64,000 nucleotides of DNA. Source: an uncultured Gemmatimonadales bacterium (GTDB lineage Bacteria > Gemmatimonadota > Gemmatimonadetes > JACCXV01 > JAHWKZ01). The notes under the pieces were generated by a model. The model searched no databases. It had not been told where the DNA came from and saw nothing but the letters and a program-made list of their open reading frames with translations. Of this stretch, positions 16,924-25,556 are shown in pieces. The DNA is taken from NCBI GenBank assembly GCA_947259315.1, contig CAMYLR010000003.1:62001-126000 (forward strand). The letters run 5' to 3'. The translations under genes were made by a program, and so were the position numbers. The number at the start of each line of letters is the position of its first letter. Position 1 is the stretch's first letter.

Positions 16924-17313
16924 ATGCTCGAAACGACCCACGGCGAGCTCAGCCGTCGTGAGCGCCAGATCATGGATATCGTCTACCAGCTCGGCTCGGC
17001 GAGCGCGGCCGACGTCCGGGCGAGATTGCCCCAGCCGCCCAGCTACAGCGCTGTTCGAGCGATGCTGCGCGTGTTGGAGGACAAGGGTCACGTTGAACAT
17101 CGCCAGGACGGGCCGCGTTATATGTACGAGGCGACCGTACCTGTTGAGGCTGCCCGTCGCTCGGCGGTTGACCGGCTCTTGAGGACGTTCTTCGACAATT
17201 CGCTTGGGGAAGCTTTTGCAACCCTTCTCGACGCCGCACCATCTAAGCTCTCGAGGGAGGAGCTGGATCGGCTAGCGGATATGATCGAACAGGCTAAGCA
17301 GGAGGGTCGTTAA
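16924..17313 (+). CDS. BlaI/MecI/CopY family transcriptional repressor
   Basis: Winged-helix repressor of 129 residues. Family features include ELSRRERQIMDIVY at the N-terminus, helix-turn-helix ASAADVRARLPQPPSYSAVR, wing VEHRQDGPRYMYEA, and a C-terminal helical dimerisation region. Family members are usually freed from DNA by cleavage by a BlaR1/MecR1 membrane protease or by copper. No M56/BlaR1 gene follows; the next gene, 19 bases away, is an outer-membrane DUF5916 protein, so that gene may be the target. I chose the ATG at 16924; the longer frame adds unrelated residues over the promoter. Confidence 0.88.
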   Translation: MLETTHGELSRRERQIMDIVYQLGSASAADVRARLPQPPSYSAVRAMLRVLEDKGHVEHRQDGPRYMYEATVPVEAARRSAVDRLLRTFFDNSLGEAFATLLDAAPSKLSREELDRLADMIEQAKQEGR

Positions 17314-17332
17314 TGGCGGAAGTGGTGGATCT

Positions 17333-19978
17333 ATGATCTTCCGCACGGCCATCGTTCTGGTCTTGTTGTGGCCAGCGGGCGCGTTTGCTCAGAGCAATCC
17401 AGGTGGGGCCGAGGATATCCCGCACGATAGCACACAGCGCAAGCGCATCGAGGTGGCCCGGGTAGCGGGCGGATCGCCGTCTATCGATGGCCACCTGGAT
17501 GAGTCTGTGTGGGATAGTGCACGCTGGGTGACCAGGTTCGTCCAGAAAGAGCCCGACCAGGGGGAGCCGGCCAGTCTCGACACGGAGGTCGCCTTTCTCT
17601 ACGATGATCAGGCGCTCTACGTCGGGGCCCGCATGCACACCGACGACCCGGCGAAGATCGGAAACTTGATGACGCGCCGCGACGATCCAGGGCAGGCCGA
17701 ACGGCTGATTGTGTCACTCGATACGTTTCTCGATCGGCGCACCGCGTACAGTTTCGCGGTCACCGCCGCCGGCGTGCGGGTCGACTACTTCCACCCTGCG
17801 GATCACGAGTTCCAGCGCGACTTCACGTTTGATCCGGTTTGGACCGCCCGCGCCCATGTGACCGACGGCGGCTGGACGGCTGAGATGCGGATCCCTTTCT
17901 CGCAGCTTCGTTTTAGCCGCAATCAGGAGCTGGTTTGGGGGGTCAACATCAATCGGTACGTGCCGGCGATCAACGAGGATTCGTTTTGGATCGTCGTGCC
18001 ACGCGACGAGACCGGTTGGGCATCGCGCTTTGGTGATCTGGTCGGTCTGAACAGCTTGCCGTCAAACAGACGCATCGAGCTGATCCCCTACGTGGCTGGG
18101 GCGACCACGATGACATCCGAGAATCTGATCGAAGACGATGACCCCTTTGGTGATACCAGTGACGGGGACGGGCGGGTGGGTCTCGACTTCCGGATGGGGC
18201 TGGGACCGAACCTCACGCTCGACGCCACGATCAACCCCGATTTTGGACAGGTCGAGGCGGATCCGGCGGAGGTCAACCTCTCGGCGTTTCAGACGTTCTT
18301 CGACGAACGCCGGCCGTTTTTCACCGCTGGACAACAAAACTTCGATGGCTTCGGGCCCGACTACTACTACTCGCGCCGGATCGGGGCGCCGCCGCATAAC
18401 GAACCGGACCACGATTTCGTCGACTCACCGAGCACAACGACGATCATCGGTGCCGCCAAGGTGACGGGTCAGCTGAAGTCCGGACTCACGATCGGCGCGC
18501 TGGCGGCAGTGACCGACGACGAGAAGGCTGAGGTTTTTGACACCGGCGTGGACGAGATCGGGGAAGTTGATGTCGAGCCAACGACGTCGTATGGGGTCCT
18601 CCGATTGCAGCAGCAGGTCGGTGAAAACGCTTCCACGGTTGGCTTTACGCTCACCGGTGTGGACCGGAGCCTGGAGGAAGGCACCGAGTTGGCAGAGCTC
18701 CTCCCCGACCGGGCGATCACTGGTGGGGTCGACTGGAACAAGCGGTTTACCGACGGCTGGTACGAGATCCTGGGTCACGCCGGATTCAGTCACGTAACGG
18801 GCTCGCCGGAGGCGATCCTCGAGCTCCAGGAAAGCAGCGTTCACTACTATCAGCGACCCGATCAGGATCATGTCGAGGTCGATCCGACCCGCGAGTCGCT
18901 CTCTGGCTGGACCGCCGCCGTGCGCGGTGGCAAGCGCACCGGCAACTGGCGCTGGAACCATGGTATGTGGATGGAATCCCCGGGGTTCGATATCAACGAC
19001 GTGGGTCGTCTTGGCCACGCCGACGAGGCCAACGCGTGGAGCAACCTTCGATACGTCGAGACCGATCCCGGCGACCACTTCCGTAACTGGGCCGTCGGTG
19101 TGTTCACGAACCACGGTTGGAACTTCGACGGTGTCAGTAGGAACCAGAACGTTGGCGTCTTCACGGAGTTCACGTACCTGAATTTTATGCGCAGCTTCTT
19201 CGAGGTGGGACGCAACTTCCGATCCCAGAGCGATACCCAGACGCGCGGCGGCCCGCTGATGGAGAACCCGAGCAACTTCTGGGTCGTCGGGGGTTTGTTC
19301 AGCAACTACAACAGCCCCAATCGGTGGGGGGTTCGGTTTCTTACCAGCCGCAACGAGATCGGGGGGTGGGAGTACCGCGTCGACCCCGAGTTCCGGTACC
19401 AGCCGTCAGAAAGGTTGGTATTGTCGGTTGAACCGCGCTACGTGCGACGGCGTGATTCGCGACAGTTCATCGACTCGTTCGATAACGGTCGCGAGGCGAC
19501 GTTCGGAAGCCGCTACGTATTTGGCTTCATCGACCGGAGCGAGATCGCGGCCGCGCTGCGCGCCAACTACTCGTTCACACCTGATCTCAATCTCGAGCTT
19601 TATGCTGAGCCATTCGCATCGAGCGGGCAATACTTCGAGATCGGGGAGTTGGCCGCCCCGCGGACAAACGACCTGCTGGTCTACGGCGAGGATGACGGGA
19701 CGATCAGCCGCGACGAAGACGGTGACTACGACGTCACCGTCGGGGGCGAATCGTTCTCGTTCGACAACCCGGACTTCGACGTGCTGTCTTTCCGTAGCAA
19801 TCTGGTTTTACGGTGGGAGTGGAGCCCCGGAAGCACGCTATTCCTCGTTTGGCAGCAGAACCGCTCTGAAGACGACACCCGCGGCGAGCTCGTCGCGCCG
19901 GGTGACTTGCTCGACGCATTCACCGCCGACGGCGATAACGTCTTCGCCGTCAAGTTCACCTACTGGGTACCGCTTTAG
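17333..19978 (+). CDS. DUF5916 outer-membrane protein with N-terminal CBM9-like domain
   Basis: Large exported protein of 881 residues with signal peptide (about 1-20, ending AFAQ). Residues 40-230 form a CBM9-like beta-sandwich (SPSIDGHLDESVWDSA is typical), and the rest matches DUF5916, predicted as a long outer-membrane beta-barrel; it includes DFGQVEADPAEVNLSAFQ and ERRPFFTAGQQ, hallmarks of the family. The protein ends with an aromatic-flanked strand (FAVKFTYWVPL) as barrels do. Function is unproven; the CBM-like domain suggests glycan binding. It lies 19 bases behind the BlaI-type repressor, so co-transcription and repression are likely. Confidence 0.88.
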   Translation: MIFRTAIVLVLLWPAGAFAQSNPGGAEDIPHDSTQRKRIEVARVAGGSPSIDGHLDESVWDSARWVTRFVQKEPDQGEPASLDTEVAFLYDDQALYVGARMHTDDPAKIGNLMTRRDDPGQAERLIVSLDTFLDRRTAYSFAVTAAGVRVDYFHPADHEFQRDFTFDPVWTARAHVTDGGWTAEMRIPFSQLRFSRNQELVWGVNINRYVPAINEDSFWIVVPRDETGWASRFGDLVGLNSLPSNRRIELIPYVAGATTMTSENLIEDDDPFGDTSDGDGRVGLDFRMGLGPNLTLDATINPDFGQVEADPAEVNLSAFQTFFDERRPFFTAGQQNFDGFGPDYYYSRRIGAPPHNEPDHDFVDSPSTTTIIGAAKVTGQLKSGLTIGALAAVTDDEKAEVFDTGVDEIGEVDVEPTTSYGVLRLQQQVGENASTVGFTLTGVDRSLEEGTELAELLPDRAITGGVDWNKRFTDGWYEILGHAGFSHVTGSPEAILELQESSVHYYQRPDQDHVEVDPTRESLSGWTAAVRGGKRTGNWRWNHGMWMESPGFDINDVGRLGHADEANAWSNLRYVETDPGDHFRNWAVGVFTNHGWNFDGVSRNQNVGVFTEFTYLNFMRSFFEVGRNFRSQSDTQTRGGPLMENPSNFWVVGGLFSNYNSPNRWGVRFLTSRNEIGGWEYRVDPEFRYQPSERLVLSVEPRYVRRRDSRQFIDSFDNGREATFGSRYVFGFIDRSEIAAALRANYSFTPDLNLELYAEPFASSGQYFEIGELAAPRTNDLLVYGEDDGTISRDEDGDYDVTVGGESFSFDNPDFDVLSFRSNLVLRWEWSPGSTLFLVWQQNRSEDDTRGELVAPGDLLDAFTADGDNVFAVKFTYWVPL

Positions 19979-20074
19979 TCTCCAAGCTTGGGTCTGACCG
20001 GACGGAGTTCTATCTTCGACCGGCTTGAGTCCAACAGCCCGCAAATCGGAACCGATCTCAACGAGGAACGACCC

Positions 20075-20671
20075 ATGTCGAAGTACCTTCTGATGGTGAG
20101 CATTTTGCTTGGCGCTTTTGGCATCACGAGCGTGGCGCATGCACAGGACGAGGAAGCACCGACGAACGGTGAGGCCGAACCGGCGGCACAGGCGGAAGTG
20201 CCCGCACACCCGGACGCCGCCCCGGCCGATGTTGAATCGATCGACGCTATTATCGCCGCACTCTACGATGTGATCTCGGGTCCGGCGGGAGAGCGGGATT
20301 GGGATCGGTTCCGGTCGCTCTTCACACCGGGCGCGGTGTTGTCGGCGATGGTGCCGAGGCCCGATGGCAGCCATCCGGCAAGAGTTTTCAGCTATGAGGA
20401 CTACGTCCGCCTCGGCGGTCAGTACTTCATGGAGAATGCGTTCTACGAGCGCGAGACAGGTCGAAAGCTCCTCAGGTTTGGCAACGTCGCCAACGCGATG
20501 AGCGCCTACGAGTCGCGCAACGCCCCCGACGAGGAACCGTTCACGAATGGCATCAACACCATCACGCTGATTACAGACGGTGATCGCTGGTATGTGGTGT
20601 CTATCGCCTGGGACGAGGTACGTGACGAGAATCCCATGCCGGATTGGATCGAGGCGCTAGCGACGAATTGA
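20075..20671 (+). CDS. Secreted NTF2/SnoaL-like protein
   Basis: Exported 198-residue protein with signal peptide (about 1-24, ending VAHAQ), an acidic low-complexity linker, and a cone-shaped NTF2-like domain (about 55-195) recognisable from [25 protein letters not shown] and [14 protein letters not shown]2-like domains act as enzymes or as binding modules, and the ligand here is unknown. I chose the ATG at 20075, with GAGGAA nine bases upstream; a longer frame from 19988 is unnatural. Its stop overlaps the macrodomain gene start (TTGA), so the two are translationally coupled. Confidence 0.8.
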   Translation: MSKYLLMVSILLGAFGITSVAHAQDEEAPTNGEAEPAAQAEVPAHPDAAPADVESIDAIIAALYDVISGPAGERDWDRFRSLFTPGAVLSAMVPRPDGSHPARVFSYEDYVRLGGQYFMENAFYERETGRKLLRFGNVANAMSAYESRNAPDEEPFTNGINTITLITDGDRWYVVSIAWDEVRDENPMPDWIEALATN

Positions 20672-21183
20672 GCGCGCCCGCCATCGAGACGCTGGTGGGT
20701 GACATCGCCCACCAGCAAATCGACGCTATCGTAAATGCCGCCAATCAGTCCCTGCTCGGTGGCGGTGGCGTTGATGGTGCCATCCATCGGGCCGCAGGGG
20801 CGCGGCTGCTGGAAGAGTGTCGCACGCTGGGTGGGTGTCGAACCGGCGAAGCGAAGATAACCGGTGGCTACGATCTGCCTGCCCGTTACGTCATCCACGC
20901 GGTCGGCCCCCGCTGGCGGGGCGGCGATCGCGGGGAGCCCGAGCTCTTGAGGAGCTGCTACAACCGTGCCCTCGATCTGGCTGACAGCCACCAGCTTGCT
21001 TCGGTCGCCTTCCCTTCGATCTCCACAGGTGCCTACGGGTACCCGATCGACCGCGCTGCCGCGGTCGCGGTGGGGGCGGTTCGGGAGTGGCTGGCGGATC
21101 CGGGCACGGTGCGGCTGGTCCGCTTCGTTCTGTTCACCGATTCCGACCTGGCCGTCTACCGATCCCTCCTCGATGGGGCCTGA
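20668..21183 (+). CDS. Macrodomain protein (O-acetyl-ADP-ribose deacetylase type)
   Basis: Cytosolic macrodomain of 171 residues that binds ADP-ribose and probably hydrolyses O-acetyl-ADP-ribose or ADP-ribosyl links. Motifs include [33 protein letters not shown] (catalytic loop with Asn and Asp in the YmdB/MacroD pattern), and [12 protein letters not shown]. The TTG at 20668 forms a four-base overlap with the upstream stop; another in-frame TTG lies at 20644. Coupling to a secreted NTF2-like protein is odd, since the macrodomain acts in the cytosol. Confidence 0.9.
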   Translation: MSAPAIETLVGDIAHQQIDAIVNAANQSLLGGGGVDGAIHRAAGARLLEECRTLGGCRTGEAKITGGYDLPARYVIHAVGPRWRGGDRGEPELLRSCYNRALDLADSHQLASVAFPSISTGAYGYPIDRAAAVAVGAVREWLADPGTVRLVRFVLFTDSDLAVYRSLLDGA

Positions 21184-21288
21184 GAGCTCTCCGATTCCAA
21201 CCTTCTCCCCCGCTGGTCCCTCCAATAGGGTGTATGACGAACCATCGGCCGCGGAGAGACCATACTTGCGAGAGAGACATCGCCCGAA

Positions 21289-21807
21289 GTGACGGGCTCG
21301 ACGAAAGATGTTTGGCTGGCTGCCGACGGCGACGCAAGAGCGTTCGAGCGCTTGTACCACGACCACGTGCCGCGCGTTCACGGTCTGGCGCGGCGCATGG
21401 TGGGGCCGGAGGAAGCCGACGAGCTGACACAAGATGTGTTCGTGCTGGCCTGGAAAAAGCTCGACACGTTTCGCGGCGACGCAGCGTTCTCAACCTGGTT
21501 ACATAGGGTGGCTGTAAACGTGATGCTTGGATACCGAAAGACGAAGTCCCGTGAGCGCGAGAGGTACGCGGCCACGGATGAACCGGTGGAGCGGGTGCAA
21601 GTCCGTCCGGCGTCGACCGAGATCGGCGTCGACATGGAGACGGCGATCGAAACGCTGCCCGGAAAGGCCCGCGAGGTGTTCGTGCTCCACGATATCGAGG
21701 GGTACAAGCACGATGAGATCGCAGATTTGCTCCACATAGCAGTTGGAACATCAAAGTCCCAGCTCCATCGCGCGCGCATGCTGTTGCGCGAGCAGTTGAC
21801 CGCCTAG
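21289..21807 (+). CDS. ECF-type RNA polymerase sigma factor, locus 1
   Basis: Sigma-70 family factor of 172 residues. Region 2 (about 18-85) includes TQDVFVLAWKKLDTFRG and STWLHRVAVNVML; region 4 (about 115-168) includes LPGKAREVFVLHDIEGYKHDEI as the helix-turn-helix. It redirects RNA polymerase to stress promoters and is held off by the anti-sigma factor eleven bases downstream. Two DUF4097 genes complete the operon and are likely targets or co-regulators. The start is a GTG at 21289. No confident autoregulatory GGAAC-type promoter was recognised upstream. Confidence 0.93.
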   Translation: MTGSTKDVWLAADGDARAFERLYHDHVPRVHGLARRMVGPEEADELTQDVFVLAWKKLDTFRGDAAFSTWLHRVAVNVMLGYRKTKSRERERYAATDEPVERVQVRPASTEIGVDMETAIETLPGKAREVFVLHDIEGYKHDEIADLLHIAVGTSKSQLHRARMLLREQLTA

Positions 21808-21817
21808 GAGACGGATA

Positions 21818-22489
21818 ATGAGCGAGCACCCCACAGAGCGCTTGTCAGCCTATATAGATGGCGAGCTGACCGCCGATGAGCGGACGTCGGTTGAGCAACA
21901 CTTGGAAACGTGTGCCGATTGTCAGGGGGTGCTCGCCGATTTGCGGGGGATCGTCGTTCGGGCGCGGTCGCTCGAGGACCGTCCGCCGGAGAGCGACCTG
22001 TGGACCGGGATCGAGGCACGGCTCGACGAGCGACCCGAGGTCGTGCCGCTCGAGACGCACCGCGCTCGACGCCGACCGTCGTTCACGATGCCGCAAATGG
22101 CGGCCGCGGCGGTGGCGTTGATCGTGCTGTCTGTCAGCGCCACGTGGTGGGCGCGATCGGGAGCTGAGCGCGGCACCGATGGTGGTCCACCTGTAGCGGC
22201 CGTGCCGCCCGATACCGCGACCCCCACACAACTGGCGAGCCTCGACTACGACACGGCGGTGGCCGATTTCGAGGAGCTCCTGACGATGTACAGCGACCGA
22301 CTGGATCCGCAGACCGTGGCCACCGTCGAGGCCAACCTCATGGTGATCGATGAAGCGATCGACGAGATCGTGGAGGCGCTGGAAGCGGATCCGGAAAGAA
22401 GCCAGCTCTATGACTCCCTGACCAGTGCTCGACAGCGGAAGCTCGATGTCATGCGCCAAACTACAAGCATCATTCGAACATCGATATGA
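21818..22489 (+). CDS. Zinc-finger anti-sigma factor, locus 1
   Basis: Membrane anti-sigma factor of 223 residues. The N-terminal zf-HC2 motif (HLETCADC, about 31-38) binds the sigma factor in the cytoplasm, a single membrane helix spans about 92-108 (AAAAVALIVLSVSATWWA), and the periplasmic part is helical with a long acidic coiled-coil-like end (about 150-223). It follows the sigma gene by ten bases. Its stop overlaps the start region of the first DUF4097 gene. Release by regulated proteolysis is expected from the family, but the protease is not in this operon. Confidence 0.9.
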   Translation: MSEHPTERLSAYIDGELTADERTSVEQHLETCADCQGVLADLRGIVVRARSLEDRPPESDLWTGIEARLDERPEVVPLETHRARRRPSFTMPQMAAAAVALIVLSVSATWWARSGAERGTDGGPPVAAVPPDTATPTQLASLDYDTAVADFEELLTMYSDRLDPQTVATVEANLMVIDEAIDEIVEALEADPERSQLYDSLTSARQRKLDVMRQTTSIIRTSI

Positions 22490-22500
22490 GGAGAGTTCCG

Positions 22501-23367
22501 ATGCGATACCTAACGATTGCGATTGGATGCGCGTTGATCATCCTGAGCCCAGCGACCGCGAGACCGCAGGCAGCAGTAGACACGCTGCTCTCGGTGGGTG
22601 CCAACGCCACGGTCGAGGTTGATAACATGGTTGGCGACATCACGATCAGTACCTGGGACCGAAGCGCGGTGCGCGTTCAGGCCACGGGCCCGGCGGATGT
22701 GCACTTCGATCGTGAGGAGTCCGAGGTGAGCGTCGAGGCGGAGATGGTGCCCGGCCACGGTCGGGAAACGGATTTTACGCTGACGATCCCAAAGGATGCG
22801 GACATCCACGTGCACACGGTTGAGGGCCGTATCTCGATTGAGGGCACGACGGGACGCATCGATGCCCACTCCGTCAAAGGCCTCGTGCGCGTGAACGGTG
22901 GACGGAACGCGGTCGAGGTCGGATCGGTGGAGGGTGGCGTCGAGCTGAGCGGAGCGCGCGGTCGGATCGAGGCGCACTCGGTCAACGAGTTCGTGGCGCT
23001 CACCGACGTGATCGGCGATATCGAAGCGACGACCGTGAACGGACCGGTCACACTCGAACGCTGTGACACGAGGAGCCTGGAGGCGTCCTCGGTCAACGGT
23101 GCGATCGTCTTTCAGGGTCCCATCCACTCCGATGGGTGGTACAGCATGGAGACGCACAACGGGACGATCGAGTTGACGATCCCGCAAGACGCCAGCGCCA
23201 CGATCAGCGCGTTTACCTACAACGGTGATTTCGAGGCCGACTTTCCGGTAACGGTGACCGAGGCCGAGCCCGGGAAGACAACGACGTTCAGGTTCGGCTC
23301 CGGAGATGCTCGAATCGAGCTCGAGACCTTCAATGGCTCGATCGTGCTCAAGCGTTCGAATCAATAG
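22501..23367 (+). CDS. DUF4097 repetitive beta-strand protein, copy 1
   Basis: Exported 288-residue protein with signal peptide (about 1-25). It is built of short beta repeats typical of DUF4097, with recurrent H/S-V-x-G corners (HTVEGRIS, HSVKGLVR, GSVEGGVEL, TTVNGPVTL, SSVNGAIV), suggesting a beta-helix/solenoid. DUF4097 genes often sit with ECF sigma and anti-sigma genes, as here; the function is not established. I chose the ATG at 22501, which has GAGGAG at seven bases; an ATG at 22486 overlaps the anti-sigma stop and lacks such a site. Copy 2 follows after 15 bases. Confidence 0.85.
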   Translation: MRYLTIAIGCALIILSPATARPQAAVDTLLSVGANATVEVDNMVGDITISTWDRSAVRVQATGPADVHFDREESEVSVEAEMVPGHGRETDFTLTIPKDADIHVHTVEGRISIEGTTGRIDAHSVKGLVRVNGGRNAVEVGSVEGGVELSGARGRIEAHSVNEFVALTDVIGDIEATTVNGPVTLERCDTRSLEASSVNGAIVFQGPIHSDGWYSMETHNGTIELTIPQDASATISAFTYNGDFEADFPVTVTEAEPGKTTTFRFGSGDARIELETFNGSIVLKRSNQ

Positions 23368-23382
23368 GAGAAGGAGAGGCAG

Positions 23383-24186
23383 ATGAACTTCACGAGAACG
23401 TTGCTCACGGTCGCTGTGCTGACCGTCCTGCCGACGACAACGATGGCGCAGCAAATGGCGGAGTTTCGGTGGGATGGAGCGATCGAGGCCGGCAAGACAC
23501 TCGAGATTCGAGGGCTAAACGGTGAGATCGATGCTACGACAGCGAGTGGATCCAGCGCTGAAGTCATCGCCGTTCGACACGCCAAGAAGAGCGATCCCAA
23601 CGAGGTCGAGATCGTGGTCGTCGAACACAGCGGCGGCATCCGCATCTGCGCGGCGTATCCGCTCGAGGACGGCGGCGTCAGCGATGTTTGCGGCGAAGAC
23701 CGTAGTGATCGCTACGAGAAGCACATGAAGCACAAGAAGAACGACATCGTTGTCGACTTCACCGTTCGAGTGCCGGCGGGCGTCGACTTCGTGGGTAAGA
23801 CGGTCAACGGCGGGATCGAAGCCAACGGTCTGCGCGGTGACGTGCAGGTCCATACGGTGAACGGAGCCGTCAGCGCTTCCGGCACGGGCACGGTGGAAGC
23901 CCACACGGTCAATGGCGCGATTGACGTCTCGATGGGTCGGGGGACATGGAATGGCACCCTCTCGCTGCACACCGTCAACGGTTCGATCACCGTGGGGTTG
24001 CCGGCCGACGTCAACGCCAGCGTTGTCGCTCAGACCGTCAATGGCGGGCTGCAAAGCGATTTTCCCCTGGCGGTGGCCGCCGGCAAGCGATGGGGACCCC
24101 GCCGGATCGAAGGCTCGATCGGCACCGGGGGAGGCCGGCTCGAGATGCAAACCGTAAACGGCAGCATCGAGCTGGCGCGGAACTGA
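23383..24186 (+). CDS. DUF4097 repetitive beta-strand protein, copy 2
   Basis: Paralogue of the preceding gene: 267 residues with signal peptide (about 1-22, ending TMAQ). Six TVNG corners spaced about 18-25 residues apart (KTVNGGIEA, HTVNGAVSA, HTVNGAIDV, HTVNGSITV, QTVNGGLQS, QTVNGSIEL) outline a regular beta-solenoid. A central CAAYP...VCGED segment holds two cysteines that could form a disulfide; copy 1 has no equivalent. A strong AGGAG-type site precedes the ATG. It is the last gene of the ECF operon, and the next gene is convergent. Confidence 0.85.
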   Translation: MNFTRTLLTVAVLTVLPTTTMAQQMAEFRWDGAIEAGKTLEIRGLNGEIDATTASGSSAEVIAVRHAKKSDPNEVEIVVVEHSGGIRICAAYPLEDGGVSDVCGEDRSDRYEKHMKHKKNDIVVDFTVRVPAGVDFVGKTVNGGIEANGLRGDVQVHTVNGAVSASGTGTVEAHTVNGAIDVSMGRGTWNGTLSLHTVNGSITVGLPADVNASVVAQTVNGGLQSDFPLAVAAGKRWGPRRIEGSIGTGGGRLEMQTVNGSIELARN

Positions 24187-24205
24187 AGCTCGAACAGTAC
24201 GAGAT

Positions 24206-25507
24206 TCAGCGCGCGGCGGGTTCCACGGTCACATTGTGGAGCTCGCCTTCGTGTTCGTACACGAGCGGGTACGAGACCCCTGCCTCCAGGTCCGAGAGTA
24301 CTGCCGTGTAGCCGTAGACGTCGTCGATCTCGCGATCGGCGAGTTCGAGCAGCACATCACCAGCGGATACGCCGGCCGCGTCCGCCGGCCCGCCCGGACG
24401 CACCGAGGCCACCTTCAATCCCGGTCCGGGAAAGCTGTACTCGGGGATAACCCCGAGCCCGACCGAAAAAGCCGCCGCCCTGCGCTGGGTGGTGGGGGCT
24501 ACCGCGTATGGGATCTCGAGCCCGGTGCTGGCGATCGTTTCGGTGATCGTGGAGACGAGGCTCGCGACGCGGACAGCACCGGCGGCGTCGATAGTGGCCA
24601 GATCATCGCTCGGCCGATGGTACTCTTCGTGGGCACCCGTGAAGAACCATAACACCGGTATCTGGGCCCCATAGAAGGACGACTGATCGCTCGGCCCGAA
24701 GCCATCCGGCACACGAGCGATGGACAACTCCCCGGAATCCAAGTCGTCTAGAATCTCCGGCCAGACGGGCGACGTTCCCGTACCGTGTACCGTCAACTGC
24801 TCTCGCAACCGGCCCACCATGTCGAGATTCAGCATGGCGACCGTCTGCTCGAGCGGCCACAACGGGTGAGCGACGTAGAACTGCGAGCCCAGTGTTCCCA
24901 GTTCCTCCCCGCCAAAGGCGATAAAGATCAACGTTCTCCCCATCGGACGAGCCACGAAGTGCTGCGCCAACTCGAGCAGCACGGCCACGCCGGACGCATT
25001 GTCGTCGGCTCCGTTATGGATCGCGCGCTCACCCGGCGTCAACGAACCTCGCCCACCGAATCCCAAATGGTCGTAGTGGGCGCCGATCACGATGGCGTCG
25101 TCGGCCAACTCAGGGTCGATGCCGGGTACGATCCCGATGATATTGGAGGTTGACAGCATCTCGTCGCCGCCGGACGACGCTTCGGGACTCGCATGTGGAT
25201 CGCGAAGGACGGCTGGTGAAAAGGTGAATCGCTGGAGATAGTCGCCCTCGATCGGTTGCAGTCCGATCGATCGAAAACGCTCGGCGAGATACCGCGATGC
25301 ACGCTCACTACCCGGGCTACCTGCTTCCCGGCCTTCGAGCGAATCAGCCGCCAGCACCGCAATGGTCGCGCAGATCTCGGCGACAGTAATCTCCAGCTGT
25401 GCCGACGCGGCACCGCCTTCGGTTCCACACGTATCTTCCGCCGGACCCTGCGCCCAGAGAGGCGCTGCCAGCGCGATGAGAGGTAAGACGATCGTAAACG
25501 ACTTCAT
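24206..25507 (-). CDS. Secreted M28 family metallopeptidase with PDZ domain
   Basis: Exported di-zinc aminopeptidase of 433 residues. A signal peptide (about 1-21, ending PLWAQ) precedes the M28 domain with the expected ligands: GAHYDHLGF (His, Asp), GADDNASG (Asp), GGEELGTLGS (catalytic Glu pair), NLDMVGR (Asp) and HEEYHRPSDD (His). The C-terminal 95 residues form a PDZ domain (GPADAAGVSAGDVLLEL) that may restrain or guide substrate. I chose the ATG at 25507 where the signal peptide begins; a longer frame exists to 25627 but runs into the divergent lipoprotein gene. Confidence 0.92.
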   Translation of the reverse strand: MKSFTIVLPLIALAAPLWAQGPAEDTCGTEGGAASAQLEITVAEICATIAVLAADSLEGREAGSPGSERASRYLAERFRSIGLQPIEGDYLQRFTFSPAVLRDPHASPEASSGGDEMLSTSNIIGIVPGIDPELADDAIVIGAHYDHLGFGGRGSLTPGERAIHNGADDNASGVAVLLELAQHFVARPMGRTLIFIAFGGEELGTLGSQFYVAHPLWPLEQTVAMLNLDMVGRLREQLTVHGTGTSPVWPEILDDLDSGELSIARVPDGFGPSDQSSFYGAQIPVLWFFTGAHEEYHRPSDDLATIDAAGAVRVASLVSTITETIASTGLEIPYAVAPTTQRRAAAFSVGLGVIPEYSFPGPGLKVASVRPGGPADAAGVSAGDVLLELADREIDDVYGYTAVLSDLEAGVSYPLVYEHEGELHNVTVEPAAR

Positions 25508-25556
25508 GATACTCCGTCGATAGGGATTCACGTCAGCAAACGGGGAGTGAGAAAAC

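Noticed and set aside
19982-19991. CCAAGCTTGG palindrome after the DUF5916 gene
   Set aside because: Ten bases with no loop and no T-tract; too short to call an operator or terminator.
21184-21193. GAGAGCTCTC palindrome upstream of the first ECF sigma gene
   Set aside because: Short and adjacent to a stop codon; such sequences occur by chance in GC-rich DNA and no promoter is placed around it.
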